DNA of 64,000 nucleotides from Candidatus Dependentiae bacterium (GCA_016191325.1 JACPOV010000008.1:1098351-1162350), one strand, 5' to 3'. Counted from the first letter of the stretch, positions 9,006 to 18,044 are shown. The notes: generated by a model not told the origin, from the sequence alone. Numbers and translations are program-made.

Positions 9006-9686
9006 ATGAGAAACATTATTATTCTATGCACGTTGCTTTCTTCGTCTTCGTTATTTGCCATGGACTTTGGTAGAAAAATTATGGAGAAATTTAGACGCTC
9101 TGAATCTGTAACTGCTAAAAAAACAAAATCTATCAATACAAAGAGAATTGAAGAGTGGGTTTCGGATCATATAAAAAATGATCGGCGCGATTTGGCAGCG
9201 CTTATAATGACCACGGCGAACAATAAGACTTCTTGGCAAGAACTTTTTCATGAAACTATTGAAAAGCAAGAACTCGTCCCATTAGAAAAATTATTAAAAA
9301 CTTATAAGGTTGATGTTAATAAGCCGGATATCAATGGAATTGCACCAATATTTAAAGCTCTTGAGAAAATAGCGCTTTCTAAAAAAACGCAGAGTGAAAA
9401 AGAGATCGAAATTGCTATGGCTATAATTTCGAGTCTTATCAAAACACAAGAAATTGATTTCTCGGTAAAGTGCGAAGGTAAAACACCCTTGGAGTTTGCT
9501 GCTTTTCATAATTTAGATGAAGCGATAGACCACATGAAAGAAGCTCAAGGAGCTGAGCAATTGATGGTAGTTACTGAAGAAGTAAAAAAAGAAAATGGTA
9601 AAACGATTCAGCGCAATTCAACATCTTTCCAAAGATTTCGCAGCTTTTCTCTCTCTGCTTTAAAAAAGAATGAAAAGAAAAAATAA
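9006..9686 (+). CDS. Exported ankyrin-like protein
   Basis: 226 residues. The signal peptide is about 1-18 ('SSLFAMDFG', Met at +1). Ankyrin-like units are visible at 'VDVNKPDINGIAPIFKALEK' (near 100) and 'IDFSVKCEGKTPLEFAAFHN' (near 155), which keep the 'G.tPl..A' core of ankyrin repeats. The C-terminus is basic and Ser-rich. It lies about 80 bases after the previous gene, with a GAGA-type ribosome site. It is probably a paralogue of the 10893 and 11589 genes by overall plan rather than by close sequence. Confidence 0.65.
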   Translation: MRNIIILCTLLSSSSLFAMDFGRKIMEKFRRSESVTAKKTKSINTKRIEEWVSDHIKNDRRDLAALIMTTANNKTSWQELFHETIEKQELVPLEKLLKTYKVDVNKPDINGIAPIFKALEKIALSKKTQSEKEIEIAMAIISSLIKTQEIDFSVKCEGKTPLEFAAFHNLDEAIDHMKEAQGAEQLMVVTEEVKKENGKTIQRNSTSFQRFRSFSLSALKKNEKKK

Positions 9687-9766
9687 TCTCTTCCGGTATT
9701 CCATTTCTAGGGGCTAAATTTCTATACTATTCCCATCAATGATTTTTATCTGCGAGGGGAAGATGG

Positions 9767-10804
9767 ATGGGAAAAATATGCGGTGGGATGCTGATTGTTT
9801 CTTTGGTGCTTATTTCGCGGTGCACTTTGGGAATGGAACAAAATGAGAAAAGTTCAAGCTCAATAAAAAAACTTTTCCAATTTCTTTCATTAACGCCAAA
9901 AAAAGAGAAAAAACAACACAATGCTGAACCTTCGCATAGTACTAGTTCAAGCGTTCAAAATACACCAAAGATAACGCCGCGGTTCTCTGAAAAACCAACT
10001 GAACCAATCATTCCTATTGTAAAAAGCGAAAGTGATCCAATTCATTCGCCCTCCAGACCCCGATTAGTTCAATTTTTTTCTCATGGCCCGAATGGAATGA
10101 GAAATAATTTTCACTATCCACTCATTTTTGAGTTATTCGAAAAAGGAAAAGCGAATTTAGCAGAGCAGCAAATGATTCAAAATAAAATTACTCCTGAGGC
10201 AATATTTGAAGAAGCTCTGCGCAAGGTAAATCCGAAGGTGGCCGGATGCGTAATACACTGCAAGCAAGCAGATTTAGAAAAGATGCTCATAGGTTTAATT
10301 GACGAGCTTAAACCTTATTACAAAAAACAGTGGGTAAAAACACAACAAGTGCAAAAATTATCTGATAAGGGCGACCATCAGAAAGAAATTGACCAACTTG
10401 CTGCTGAAATTAGTGATCTCAAAATGGAGCAAAAGCCGCTGCGCAATTTAATTAGAAGTATATTGGATCGATTGGAGACAGATGAAACGCTTCAAGTTGA
10501 TAAAGCTATAGATTTCGCAAAAGAAAATAAAATGGATGATATTGTGCAAGCAATAAATCTGGTTGTCCATACCGGTAGAAAAATGAAAGAAATATCGAAT
10601 GCTAATATTGAGCGGTTGGAGAGCGATTCTGACTATCGCAAACTCTGGGGATTAGCTACGGGTGTAGAAATGTCGCATGGGAACCTTAAGATGAGTGATG
10701 ATAGTTTCGAGTCTTCAAGACTTTCAAAAAGTGACACATCAGATTCTCTTGATTCGCGGCTACCGAAAAAAACTAAGAAAATGAGAAATGGGCAGGCCAG
10801 TTAA
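9767..10804 (+). CDS. Exported coiled-coil protein of unknown function
   Basis: 345 residues. Signal peptide 1-22 ('ISRCTLGMEQ'). Residues 30-100 are Ser/Pro/Thr-rich and look disordered. Residues 105-300 are strongly helical with heptad-like charge patterning ('QLAAEISDLKMEQKPLRNLI'). The tail is Ser/Asp/Lys-rich. AGGGGA precedes the ATG at 9767; an overlapping out-of-frame ATG at 9763 is ignored. No known domain was recognised. It lies in the five-gene exported cluster. Confidence 0.6.
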   Translation: MGKICGGMLIVSLVLISRCTLGMEQNEKSSSSIKKLFQFLSLTPKKEKKQHNAEPSHSTSSSVQNTPKITPRFSEKPTEPIIPIVKSESDPIHSPSRPRLVQFFSHGPNGMRNNFHYPLIFELFEKGKANLAEQQMIQNKITPEAIFEEALRKVNPKVAGCVIHCKQADLEKMLIGLIDELKPYYKKQWVKTQQVQKLSDKGDHQKEIDQLAAEISDLKMEQKPLRNLIRSILDRLETDETLQVDKAIDFAKENKMDDIVQAINLVVHTGRKMKEISNANIERLESDSDYRKLWGLATGVEMSHGNLKMSDDSFESSRLSKSDTSDSLDSRLPKKTKKMRNGQAS

Positions 10805-10892
10805 GTTTTTTTAATTCACTGGGATGAGCAAAAGCTTTAATTTAATAATCTTATTTTGTAATAGTTACAAATAATACTATAAGTGGGGGTTT

Positions 10893-11504
10893 ATGAATAA
10901 GAGAATTTCGATTTATTCGCTTTCGTTTTTGTTTTGTTGTGTTTCTGTATTGGCTATGGAGAAAAGTCCAACACTTCGGTTCACTAAAACAAAGCAGGAT
11001 ATTTCCAAAAAAAGTTTGATACTCGAAGATGAATCGCGAATTTTTGATTTCATTAAAAAAAAGAATCCTGACGAAGTGAAGAATTGCTTGGCAAACCTTT
11101 CAAAAGTTTCACTTTCTTCTGATTGTTTAATTGAAAGCGAAACTGGAAATACTCCTTTGATTAAAGCAGTAAAAGTTTGGGAAAAAGCAATTATAAACAA
11201 AGATGAATCAAAGGGGGTGCTCAGAGCGATTATTACTCATTCGCCGCTTCCTGATCCGACTATAAAAAATAAAAAGAATCGGACTGCGATCGATTGCGCA
11301 AAGAATCAAAAATTAAAAGAAGCGCTTAAGGCAATTGCGCATGGAAAAAAAGAGATCGAAATGGGTCAGCAGCAAATTACTGCACTTCTTGCTGAGGCCG
11401 CTCTAAATAATCCCTCAGAGGGCGAAGAGCTATTAGAAAAAGATATGAAGCCTCAACCAGATAGTTGGGATGCATCTTCCAAGAAAGAAGATTCTCAAAA
11501 ATAA
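10893..11504 (+). CDS. Exported ankyrin-like protein
   Basis: 203 residues. Signal peptide 1-19 ('SVLAMEKS', Met at +1). The segments 'ESETGNTPLIKAVKVWEKAI' (near 85) and 'DPTIKNKKNRTAIDCAKNQK' (near 130) match the ankyrin repeat consensus. The C-terminus is acidic and polar. A GGGGG-type ribosome site precedes the ATG. The layout (signal peptide, about two ankyrin-like units, charged tail) repeats that of the neighbouring genes. Confidence 0.65.
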   Translation: MNKRISIYSLSFLFCCVSVLAMEKSPTLRFTKTKQDISKKSLILEDESRIFDFIKKKNPDEVKNCLANLSKVSLSSDCLIESETGNTPLIKAVKVWEKAIINKDESKGVLRAIITHSPLPDPTIKNKKNRTAIDCAKNQKLKEALKAIAHGKKEIEMGQQQITALLAEAALNNPSEGEELLEKDMKPQPDSWDASSKKEDSQK

Positions 11505-11588
11505 TCTCGGTGGTTTCACTAGATACATTCCAATTAGTATCCCCCATTGATTACACTAAAAGTAAATGGAAAAAATGGGGGATGGGAA

Positions 11589-12308
11589 ATGGTTGTCAGT
11601 AAAAAATTTAGTGCCTTTGCAGTATTAGCACTTTTATGTTTTCACGCTTGTTGTATGGAAACGCCATCGATCAAGCCTAAGAAGTGGTATGAGCACATTG
11701 ATTTTTTGGTAGGCCTATTCGGCCAACAAAATATTCAGGGAAGGCAACGGCAAATGCATAGAGATAGTTCGGAAAAAAATGTTCCTGACATCGATCAAAT
11801 GGAACATATAGCATTATTTGCCGCAATTTCTAAAAATGATGTAGAGGCGGTTAGAAGTATATATAGCAAAAATAATGTCGTAGATATTAATTATCGAGAA
11901 TCTAAAAAAAATCAAACTTTGCTCATAGCTGCGCTTAAGAATTTTAAAAAGCAAAAAGAAAATAGGGAAGATTTGAGCGAAGTAAAAAAAGCGCAAGATA
12001 TTATTGGAATTATGTGTGATCCAACACATTCAATTTCTATGGACATGGAACTGCTGCGAAAGGCTCAAGAGATCGCAACAAAGTATTCAGAAAAATATGG
12101 TATTCCTGAATTAAAGCGTGCGTTAGAGCTTATAGTTGTTAATAAAAAAGCTGCCCTCATTATGGAAAATAACGGCAAAAAAATGAATAATCCTGAAGAA
12201 TTGAAAAATTTTCAAAAACTTAGTGGAGTCAGAGAAGATTCATTTTTTCTTGCATCAAAACAACAAAAAAATAAAGTTAAAAATGAGAGTGAGCAATCAG
12301 GAAAATGA
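11589..12308 (+). CDS. Exported ankyrin-like protein
   Basis: The frame is open from 11547, but the ATG at 11589 follows a GGGGGA-type ribosome site and puts a signal peptide ('AVLALLCFHACCMETP') at the N-terminus, so I choose it; this gives 239 residues. 'LFAAISKNDVEAVRSIYSKN' and 'VDINYRESKKNQTLLIAALK' resemble an ankyrin repeat pair. The rest is helical with a basic tail. It is the last of the five-gene exported cluster. Confidence 0.62.
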   Translation: MVVSKKFSAFAVLALLCFHACCMETPSIKPKKWYEHIDFLVGLFGQQNIQGRQRQMHRDSSEKNVPDIDQMEHIALFAAISKNDVEAVRSIYSKNNVVDINYRESKKNQTLLIAALKNFKKQKENREDLSEVKKAQDIIGIMCDPTHSISMDMELLRKAQEIATKYSEKYGIPELKRALELIVVNKKAALIMENNGKKMNNPEELKNFQKLSGVREDSFFLASKQQKNKVKNESEQSGK

Positions 12309-12421
12309 TCTTAAGCCACGCGTGCGGGTGTTTAACAATCAGATTCGCTTTCTTGCGATTTGCTATGCCTATTTACTAAACTAACACTCAAAAAGCTACT
12401 CCAAAACGGGGGAGAGGGGAA

Positions 12422-13606
12422 ATGAGTTTAGTTCGATCAAGAATTATTAGCATACTTGCGGTTGGCCTAGCTGTTGCGTGCGCCACAATTTTTATTTGGC
12501 AGCGGCAACAATGCACAGGCCCTTATTCATTATGTGATTCCGCAAAAAAAGAAAATCTTGTTCCTGTTGCAATTATTGGTGGCGGCCCTGCGGGGCTGAG
12601 CGCCTCGGTTTATACAGCACGAGCGCAATTTAGAACTGTCGTTTTTGGCGGCATGGAGCCAGGCGGCGAATTGACCGGTGTTAAACTTATCGAAAATTGG
12701 CCTGGCAGAGAGGGCTCTACCGGTGCGCAGTTAATCGACGATCTAACAAAGCAAGCAAAACACTTTGGCGCAATGTTGGTAAACCAGGCAATTACGAAAG
12801 TTGATTTTTCCCAATGGCCTTTCGTTCTAACGCTAGATGATGGAACTATTATTCATGCATTAGCGGTAATTATTGCTTCGGGCGGCATTGCGCGGCGTCT
12901 TGATATTCCTGGCGTAGAAAAATACTGGGGAAAAGGAGTCGGCAGCTGCACCATATGTGAAGCACCATTTTACAAAGATAAAGATGTCGCGGTGGTCGGC
13001 GGTGGTGATACAAGTGGTGAGCGAGCACTGCAGTTGGCTGCGTACGCAAAAAATGTTTATTTAATTGTTCGTGAGTCTCGGCTTCAAGCATGCGCCACGG
13101 TGCAAGATTATTTAAAAAAAGCAAAGAACATTCATATCTATGTTAATACCAAGCTCGAGCAAATTAGTGGCGACGATGATGCGGTAACTTCAATGGTTAT
13201 TCGCGAAGGGAAGAATGAAACGCAGCAGATTCCTATTAACGGTCTCTATTTTGCAATTGGTTATATTCCAAACTCTGCATTGTTTAAAACTAAACTGGCC
13301 GTAGATAATCAAGGATTTATTAAAGTAGAGCCTCAAACGCAAAAAACTACCATGCCAGGAATTTTTGCCGCAGGAAATGTTGCAGCATCAGATAAGGAAT
13401 ATGGAAAAGCTAGCGTTGCAAGTGGTAGTGGTGTTAAAGCCGGGATGGACACTATTTCGTTCCTGGAAAAAATCGGCTTTACGCAGGAACAGGCGGAAAA
13501 AACTGCGCCTCGTTTTTACCAACCGCCAACTATGAACGATGAAAATACGCCTAATAAAAAAAGTGTTCTTTCCGATTATTACGCAATAGAATCGGGCCAG
13601 AATTAG
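12422..13606 (+). CDS. trxB: Membrane-anchored thioredoxin reductase
   Basis: NADPH-dependent FAD flavoprotein that reduces thioredoxin. FAD site 'IIGGGPAGLSASVY' near 51, redox pair Cys176-Thr-Ile-Cys179, NADPH site 'VVGGGDTSGERAL' near 191, and C-terminal FAD motif 'GIFAAGNV' near 318. The usual redox motif is CATC and the usual C-terminal motif is GDV, so Asp to Asn is a change at a flavin-contacting residue. The N-terminal 45 residues are extra: a hydrophobic helix (10-26) with two further cysteines, like an anchor or signal sequence, absent from cytoplasmic TrxB. The C-terminus is also about 30 residues longer than usual. GGGGAGAGGGG lies before the ATG. Confidence 0.88.
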   Translation: MSLVRSRIISILAVGLAVACATIFIWQRQQCTGPYSLCDSAKKENLVPVAIIGGGPAGLSASVYTARAQFRTVVFGGMEPGGELTGVKLIENWPGREGSTGAQLIDDLTKQAKHFGAMLVNQAITKVDFSQWPFVLTLDDGTIIHALAVIIASGGIARRLDIPGVEKYWGKGVGSCTICEAPFYKDKDVAVVGGGDTSGERALQLAAYAKNVYLIVRESRLQACATVQDYLKKAKNIHIYVNTKLEQISGDDDAVTSMVIREGKNETQQIPINGLYFAIGYIPNSALFKTKLAVDNQGFIKVEPQTQKTTMPGIFAAGNVAASDKEYGKASVASGSGVKAGMDTISFLEKIGFTQEQAEKTAPRFYQPPTMNDENTPNKKSVLSDYYAIESGQN

Positions 13607-13650
13607 GGGATTGTATCTTAAATTGAACAGGGCGTGCAGTCGTCGACTTG

Positions 13651-13792
13651 TCCGCCATGGTTCGATACTATTTCTCATTTCATTCGAAATCACTCACCAC
13701 GAGCGGCCTAAGAAAGCCATTTTTTGTCCCCGCTCGTCCCGAGTGTTTTGCGTATCTATTTAATAGTGAGCAAAATGTATCGAGGGATGCGG
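13651..13792. repeat. Paired palindromic repeat, copy A (BIME/REP-like)
   Basis: Two hairpin arms face each other between trxB and glyA. The left arm (13651-13706) has closing bases TGGT/ACCA around the conserved TCGATAC and CACTC blocks; the right arm (from 13730) has TCCC/GGGA at the same places. Outer CCGC/GCGG also pairs in both arms. Related copies lie at 25658-25702, 25781-25945 and 51471-51626. It sits at the convergent 3' ends of two genes. Confidence 0.8.
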
Positions 13793-13817
13793 TGCAGGAC
13801 TACGACGATTTCAATTT

Positions 13818-15098
13818 CTAATAAATCGGAAACTGCGCGCACATTTTTTTAACCTCTTTTTTTATTGCATTCATATGTTGCATTGATTCGTGATGTTCCA
13901 GTGCGTCATGAATGAGTTGCGCAACTTGATGCATATCATCTTCTTTCATGCCGCGAGTTGTGAGCGCTGGGGTTCCAATACGGATGCCACTTGTTAATAA
14001 AGCAGGTTGCGGATCGAATGGAATACAATTTCGATTAAGAACAATGTGCACCTGATCTAAAATTTGTTCCGCTTGTTTTCCATTCAGGTTCTTACTTCTT
14101 AAATCAAGAACCATTAAATGATTATCGGTTCCGCCCGAAACGATTCGATAACCGAGTTCACTAAACGCTTTTGAAAGTGCTTGTGCATTTTTAATAATCT
14201 GCTGCTGATAAAGAGCAAAATCTGGAGCGAGCGCAAGCTTAAAAGCCACCGCCTTTGCAGCAATAACATGCATTAAAGGCCCGCCTTGCATGCCCGGCAT
14301 GGTCGCTTTATCTACTTGCGTAGCATATTGTTTTTTGCACATTATCAACCCGCCGCGAGGGCCGCGCAATGTTTTGTGTGTGGTGCTTGTGACAAAATCT
14401 GCGCTCTCAATAGGGCTTGGGTGCAGCTTTGCTGCAATGAGCCCAGCAATGTGCGCAATATCGGCCATGAAAAGTGCATTTACTTCTTTTGCTATTTGCG
14501 CAAATTGTTCAAAATCAATGGTGCGCGAATAGGCAGATGCGCCTGCGATAATTAGTTTGGGTTTATGCTCGTGAGCTAACGCGCGAATTTGTTGAAAATC
14601 TAGTTGTTCTGTTTCTTTATTTACCGTGTACGAAACACTTTTAAAAATTTTGCCAGAAAAATTAACATGATGGCCGTGCGTTAAATGGCCGCCCTCAGAC
14701 AAACTCATTCCCAGGATCGTGTCTCCAGGATTGAGTGATGAAAAATAAACTGCCATGTTTGCTTGAGAGCCGGCGTGGGGCTGCACGTTAACGTGTTCTG
14801 CTCCAAAAAGTTCTTTACAGCGTTCTTGTGCCAGAATTTCTGCCTTATCGACTACATGGCAGCCGCCGTAATAGCGTTTTCCAGGATATCCTTCTGCATA
14901 TTTGTTCGTGAGAACCGATGCGGATGCTTCAAGAATAACTTTGGGAACATAGTTCTCTGAAGCGATTAAGTTGAGCGTTTGCTCTTCTCTTTTTGCCTCT
15001 TGGGTAACGACAGCAAAAATTTCACTGTCGACACTCGAAAGAGCCCGTACTTTTGCGGTTTTTTTAATGTGTTCAGCTGTTTGTATTTTATCTTCCAT
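13818..15098 (-). CDS. glyA: Serine hydroxymethyltransferase
   Basis: PLP enzyme converting serine and tetrahydrofolate into glycine and methylene-tetrahydrofolate, the main source of one-carbon units. Visible: '[20 protein letters not shown]', '[13 protein letters not shown]', '[11 protein letters not shown]', 'GGHLTHG' and the PLP-lysine motif '[14 protein letters not shown]'. The frame is open to 15158, but starting at 15098 (MEDKIQ) gives 426 residues, close to the family norm, so I prefer it. Single gene, convergent with trxB. Confidence 0.95.
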   Translation of the reverse strand: MEDKIQTAEHIKKTAKVRALSSVDSEIFAVVTQEAKREEQTLNLIASENYVPKVILEASASVLTNKYAEGYPGKRYYGGCHVVDKAEILAQERCKELFGAEHVNVQPHAGSQANMAVYFSSLNPGDTILGMSLSEGGHLTHGHHVNFSGKIFKSVSYTVNKETEQLDFQQIRALAHEHKPKLIIAGASAYSRTIDFEQFAQIAKEVNALFMADIAHIAGLIAAKLHPSPIESADFVTSTTHKTLRGPRGGLIMCKKQYATQVDKATMPGMQGGPLMHVIAAKAVAFKLALAPDFALYQQQIIKNAQALSKAFSELGYRIVSGGTDNHLMVLDLRSKNLNGKQAEQILDQVHIVLNRNCIPFDPQPALLTSGIRIGTPALTTRGMKEDDMHQVAQLIHDALEHHESMQHMNAIKKEVKKMCAQFPIY

Positions 15099-15246
15099 AG
15101 CCACTATTGCTCGTAATGAGTTTTTGCTTATAATAAACCAAACTTGTATGTTTGTCATTTAGTAAAAAATAAAAATCAAAAAGAACGCAATCATAAAGAT
15201 AAATAAGCTATGAAATCATTTATTTTTCATACTATCGAGTTTGGGT

Positions 15247-15870
15247 ATGCAAGCAGATATTACATCAATTATTTTTGATATTGGAGGAGTTCTGCTTGAC
15301 GGCAATGCCCATTCGTTACTTCAGGAGCTTGATTTGCCAGACGATGAAAAAACGAGATTAGTAGATTTTACCAAATCTGAAGCGTGGCGATGCTGGGATG
15401 CTGGAAAAATAACGCAAGGTGATCTGGTCGCCTTGGGAGATAATCGACCGGCGCTTAAGGCCTTGCTATCACTTTTTTTAAGTGCCAATCGAGCATTTAT
15501 CGATGAAACCTGGCAAATGGTTAATGAGTTGAGAGGCCGAGGATATAAGCTGTATATTTTATCTAATTTTTCCCATGAAAGTTATGAAACATTCGTTCTT
15601 GGACGACCCGAGTTTTTTAATCTTTTTGATGGGATTGTTTGTTCATCAAAACATGGAAAAATTAAACCGGATCCAGAGATTTATTTAGAGCTTTTTTATC
15701 GCTTTAAAATTGACCCTGCAAATGCACTGTTTATTGATGATTCTTGGGAAAATATCGATGCTGGCCAGAAGATTGGGCTTAAAGGGCTTCATTATCAGCC
15801 TGGAACGCTCAAAGAAAAGCTCGCTGACATGCTATTTGAAAGAAGGCAATTAAAAAAATACCGCTTTTAA
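15247..15870 (+). CDS. HAD superfamily hydrolase (HAD-IA type)
   Basis: About 207 residues. Motif I is 'IFDIGGVLLDG' (nucleophile Asp, second Asp replaced by Gly as in YihX-like and epoxide hydrolase-like HADs), motif II 'LYILSNFS', motif III 'HGKIKPDPEIY' and motif IV 'ALFIDDSWENIDA'. The helical cap lies between motifs I and II. It is probably a cytosolic sugar-phosphate or nucleotide phosphatase; the substrate is unknown. A TTG two codons earlier could also start it. The stop lies just upstream of the efp promoter. Confidence 0.8.
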   Translation: MQADITSIIFDIGGVLLDGNAHSLLQELDLPDDEKTRLVDFTKSEAWRCWDAGKITQGDLVALGDNRPALKALLSLFLSANRAFIDETWQMVNELRGRGYKLYILSNFSHESYETFVLGRPEFFNLFDGIVCSSKHGKIKPDPEIYLELFYRFKIDPANALFIDDSWENIDAGQKIGLKGLHYQPGTLKEKLADMLFERRQLKKYRF

Positions 15871-15884
15871 ACTACGTTTTTTGA

Positions 15885-15893
15885 TGGTATAAT
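15885..15893 (+). promoter_or_regulatory. Extended -10 promoter of efp-nusB
   Basis: TGGTATAAT at 15885-15893 is a perfect -10 hexamer with the extended-10 TGn element. The -35 region (TTTTAA at 15865) is weak, as is normal for extended -10 promoters. It lies about 50 bases before the efp start. Confidence 0.6.
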
Positions 15894-15943
15894 CAAAAAT
15901 TATTGTTTAAAAAAAGAAGTTTTGTGCTCAGAAAGGGCTAAGC

Positions 15944-16510
15944 GTGATTTCGGCAGGCGATTTTCGTAAAGGGACAAAAATTCTCTATAAAGGTGAGCCC
16001 TACATGGTTGTTGACTTTCAATGGACCAAGCCCGGCAAGGGCGGTGCATACGTCAAAGCCAGAATGAAAAATATGATAAGCGGCCTCATCCATGAGGATA
16101 CGTTCCGTTCAGGCGAAAAGCTTCCGCAGCCAGATCTTGAATATCGCCAAATGCAATTTCTCTATAGAGAGGGCGATATTTATCATTTTCTTGATCAAGA
16201 ATCGTATGAACAATTTTCATTCAATAAAGATCAAGTTGATGAAGCGCTTCCCTATATGAAAGAAGAGATTATCTATACCATTCTTTTCTTCTCTGAGCGT
16301 CCGATTGCGGTCACTCCGCCACTCTTTGTTCAGTTGAAGGTAAAAGAAACGCCACCTGGCGTTCGGGGCGATACCGCTCAAGGCGGCGCGACCAAGCCGG
16401 CGACAATGGAAACGGGATTAGTATTGCAAGTGCCTTTGTTTGTCAACGAGGGCGAAACACTCAAAGTTGATACCAGAGACGGCAGCTATATCGAACGTGT
16501 ACAAGCATAA
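15944..16510 (+). CDS. efp: Translation elongation factor P
   Basis: 188 residues, full family length. EF-P enters the ribosomal E site and rescues stalling at polyproline. KOW-like domain I carries 'KPGKGGAYVKAR', whose Lys32 is the residue modified in other bacteria. OB domains II and III follow, ending with 'DTRDGSYIERV', the usual EF-P C-terminus. Starts with GTG after an AAAGGG site. nusB follows after 17 bases. Confidence 0.96.
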   Translation: MISAGDFRKGTKILYKGEPYMVVDFQWTKPGKGGAYVKARMKNMISGLIHEDTFRSGEKLPQPDLEYRQMQFLYREGDIYHFLDQESYEQFSFNKDQVDEALPYMKEEIIYTILFFSERPIAVTPPLFVQLKVKETPPGVRGDTAQGGATKPATMETGLVLQVPLFVNEGETLKVDTRDGSYIERVQA

Positions 16511-16527
16511 CAAAAAGGTGGGCGGCG

Positions 16528-17052
16528 GTGGACGATCAAATTAAGCCAGAGGCTCTGGTTGAAAATGAGATTAATGATGCCCAGGTTGATCAGTGGCGAT
16601 CATTTAGCGATCTTTCGGCGCGCAGTAAGCGTGCACTAATTTTCCATTTACTCTATGCAATCGATTCGTACGATTCTTCTGTTTCGGCTGAAGGTGTTGC
16701 CGATATGTTCAATAGAGGGTACGACCTCGATATTCCTCTTGATAGTGATGTAGTTAAAACTGCAGATGTTATCGTTGCGCAGCATATTGAGCTCGATAAA
16801 AAATATTTGCCATTTTTAACTAATTGGCGTGCTGATCGCCTTGGCGTTGCTACAAAACTTATTTTGCGTTATGCAATTTGGGAATTAATTAATACCGATG
16901 TTTCATCTGCGATCATAATTAACGAAGCGGTAGAGTTAGCAAAAGCGTACGCAGAGCGCGATGCTTATAAATTCATTAACGGAATAGTAGAGGAAGTGCT
17001 CAAAACTATGCCGGGCCGTGCACAAATCGCCAACGAAAAAATACCGCAATAG
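16528..17052 (+). CDS. nusB: Transcription antitermination factor NusB
   Basis: 174 residues; GTG start. RNA-binding factor that joins NusE/S10 on boxA for rRNA antitermination. The N-terminal 'SKRALIFHLLYAIDSYD' and C-terminal 'INEAVELAKAYAERDAYKFI' and 'NGIVEEVLK' are the NusB signatures. A roughly 30-residue acidic N-terminal extension precedes the domain. Operon with efp. Confidence 0.92.
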   Translation: MDDQIKPEALVENEINDAQVDQWRSFSDLSARSKRALIFHLLYAIDSYDSSVSAEGVADMFNRGYDLDIPLDSDVVKTADVIVAQHIELDKKYLPFLTNWRADRLGVATKLILRYAIWELINTDVSSAIIINEAVELAKAYAERDAYKFINGIVEEVLKTMPGRAQIANEKIPQ

Positions 17053-17063
17053 GGACTTCGGGT

Positions 17064-17951
17064 CTATTCACTTTGTGCGTTTAGCAATTCATTTGCGTTA
17101 TTTAAAGCGTTCGTTAATCTTTGGTATCCTAAACCTTTTTTATCAATCATATCATCCATATTTTTAACTGCTTCTTGTGCGTTGCTTAAATAACCACTTA
17201 AATTATTTCCACCAGAAGAAATTTCATTCTCAAGAATAAATGCAACCGCAAGTGCAATTAAATTGTTTATAAACTTTTGCTGATCAACTTTATCACTTTT
17301 TAGAAATGAAAGAATCTGTACTGCTTGTATTAAATTTGGAGTGGAGATATTTTTCTGATCCGCAAACAATAGTTGTTGCACTTTAATAAGGGCAACGTTA
17401 TTTAAGATAGATCTTCTTAATTCTGTTAATTTAATTAGTTCTATTGGCTTAATATTTTTTTTAGTACTATTTTTTAATATCCCTAAATATTCTTGTGCAT
17501 CTCCGATTGTTGCATTAACAACTCGTTGATTACTTAAAACAATGTTTGATTTATCAGTCGCTAATCGCGATAAGAGTTCATTATAAACTGAAAGCATTAA
17601 TAGCTCATTGAGCTCGACATTTTTTAAAGCTGCTATCGCGCCGTCATATTTTGGGTATGCTTCTTTAAGATTTTTTGTGCGGCCTGCTTCTTGGATTAAA
17701 CTTTCTGCCAAATTAATAAATGTCATTCTATTCTCTGGCTCGTTAGAGTCTACCGTTGGTATTATTTCATAATAGCCGGTTTTTGAGGCGTTGTTGCTAT
17801 CGTTCACGTTCGTTTTTTTGAAAAGACTCAAGTCCGCTTGAGATGGTATATCGTCATAGTAACCGCTTGTTTGGCTGGTTCTCATTGCACCGATAGCAGT
17901 TACGCTCATTGTGCTAAAAAGAATCACAATAAATTTTAAAAAATTCTTCAT
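17064..17951 (-). CDS. Exported helical protein with two Tyr-acidic motifs
   Basis: 295 residues, signal peptide 1-22 ('TAIGAMRT', Met after the likely cleavage site). Residues 30-36 (GYYDDIP) and 59-65 (GYYEIIP) are a near repeat in an otherwise polar, probably disordered N-terminal segment. The remaining 220 residues are predicted to be nearly all helix with Asn/Lys/Leu-rich composition. No family was recognised. Convergent with nusB, only about 11 bases apart. Confidence 0.6.
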   Translation of the reverse strand: MKNFLKFIVILFSTMSVTAIGAMRTSQTSGYYDDIPSQADLSLFKKTNVNDSNNASKTGYYEIIPTVDSNEPENRMTFINLAESLIQEAGRTKNLKEAYPKYDGAIAALKNVELNELLMLSVYNELLSRLATDKSNIVLSNQRVVNATIGDAQEYLGILKNSTKKNIKPIELIKLTELRRSILNNVALIKVQQLLFADQKNISTPNLIQAVQILSFLKSDKVDQQKFINNLIALAVAFILENEISSGGNNLSGYLSNAQEAVKNMDDMIDKKGLGYQRLTNALNNANELLNAQSE

Positions 17952-18044
17952 TTAAAAACCTTTTTTGCTAAAACTATTCTCATAGAATTATTATAAAGGT
18001 TATTCAGGGAATTTCTCAAGGATTTAAGAGAGAAAAGGCGTTTT

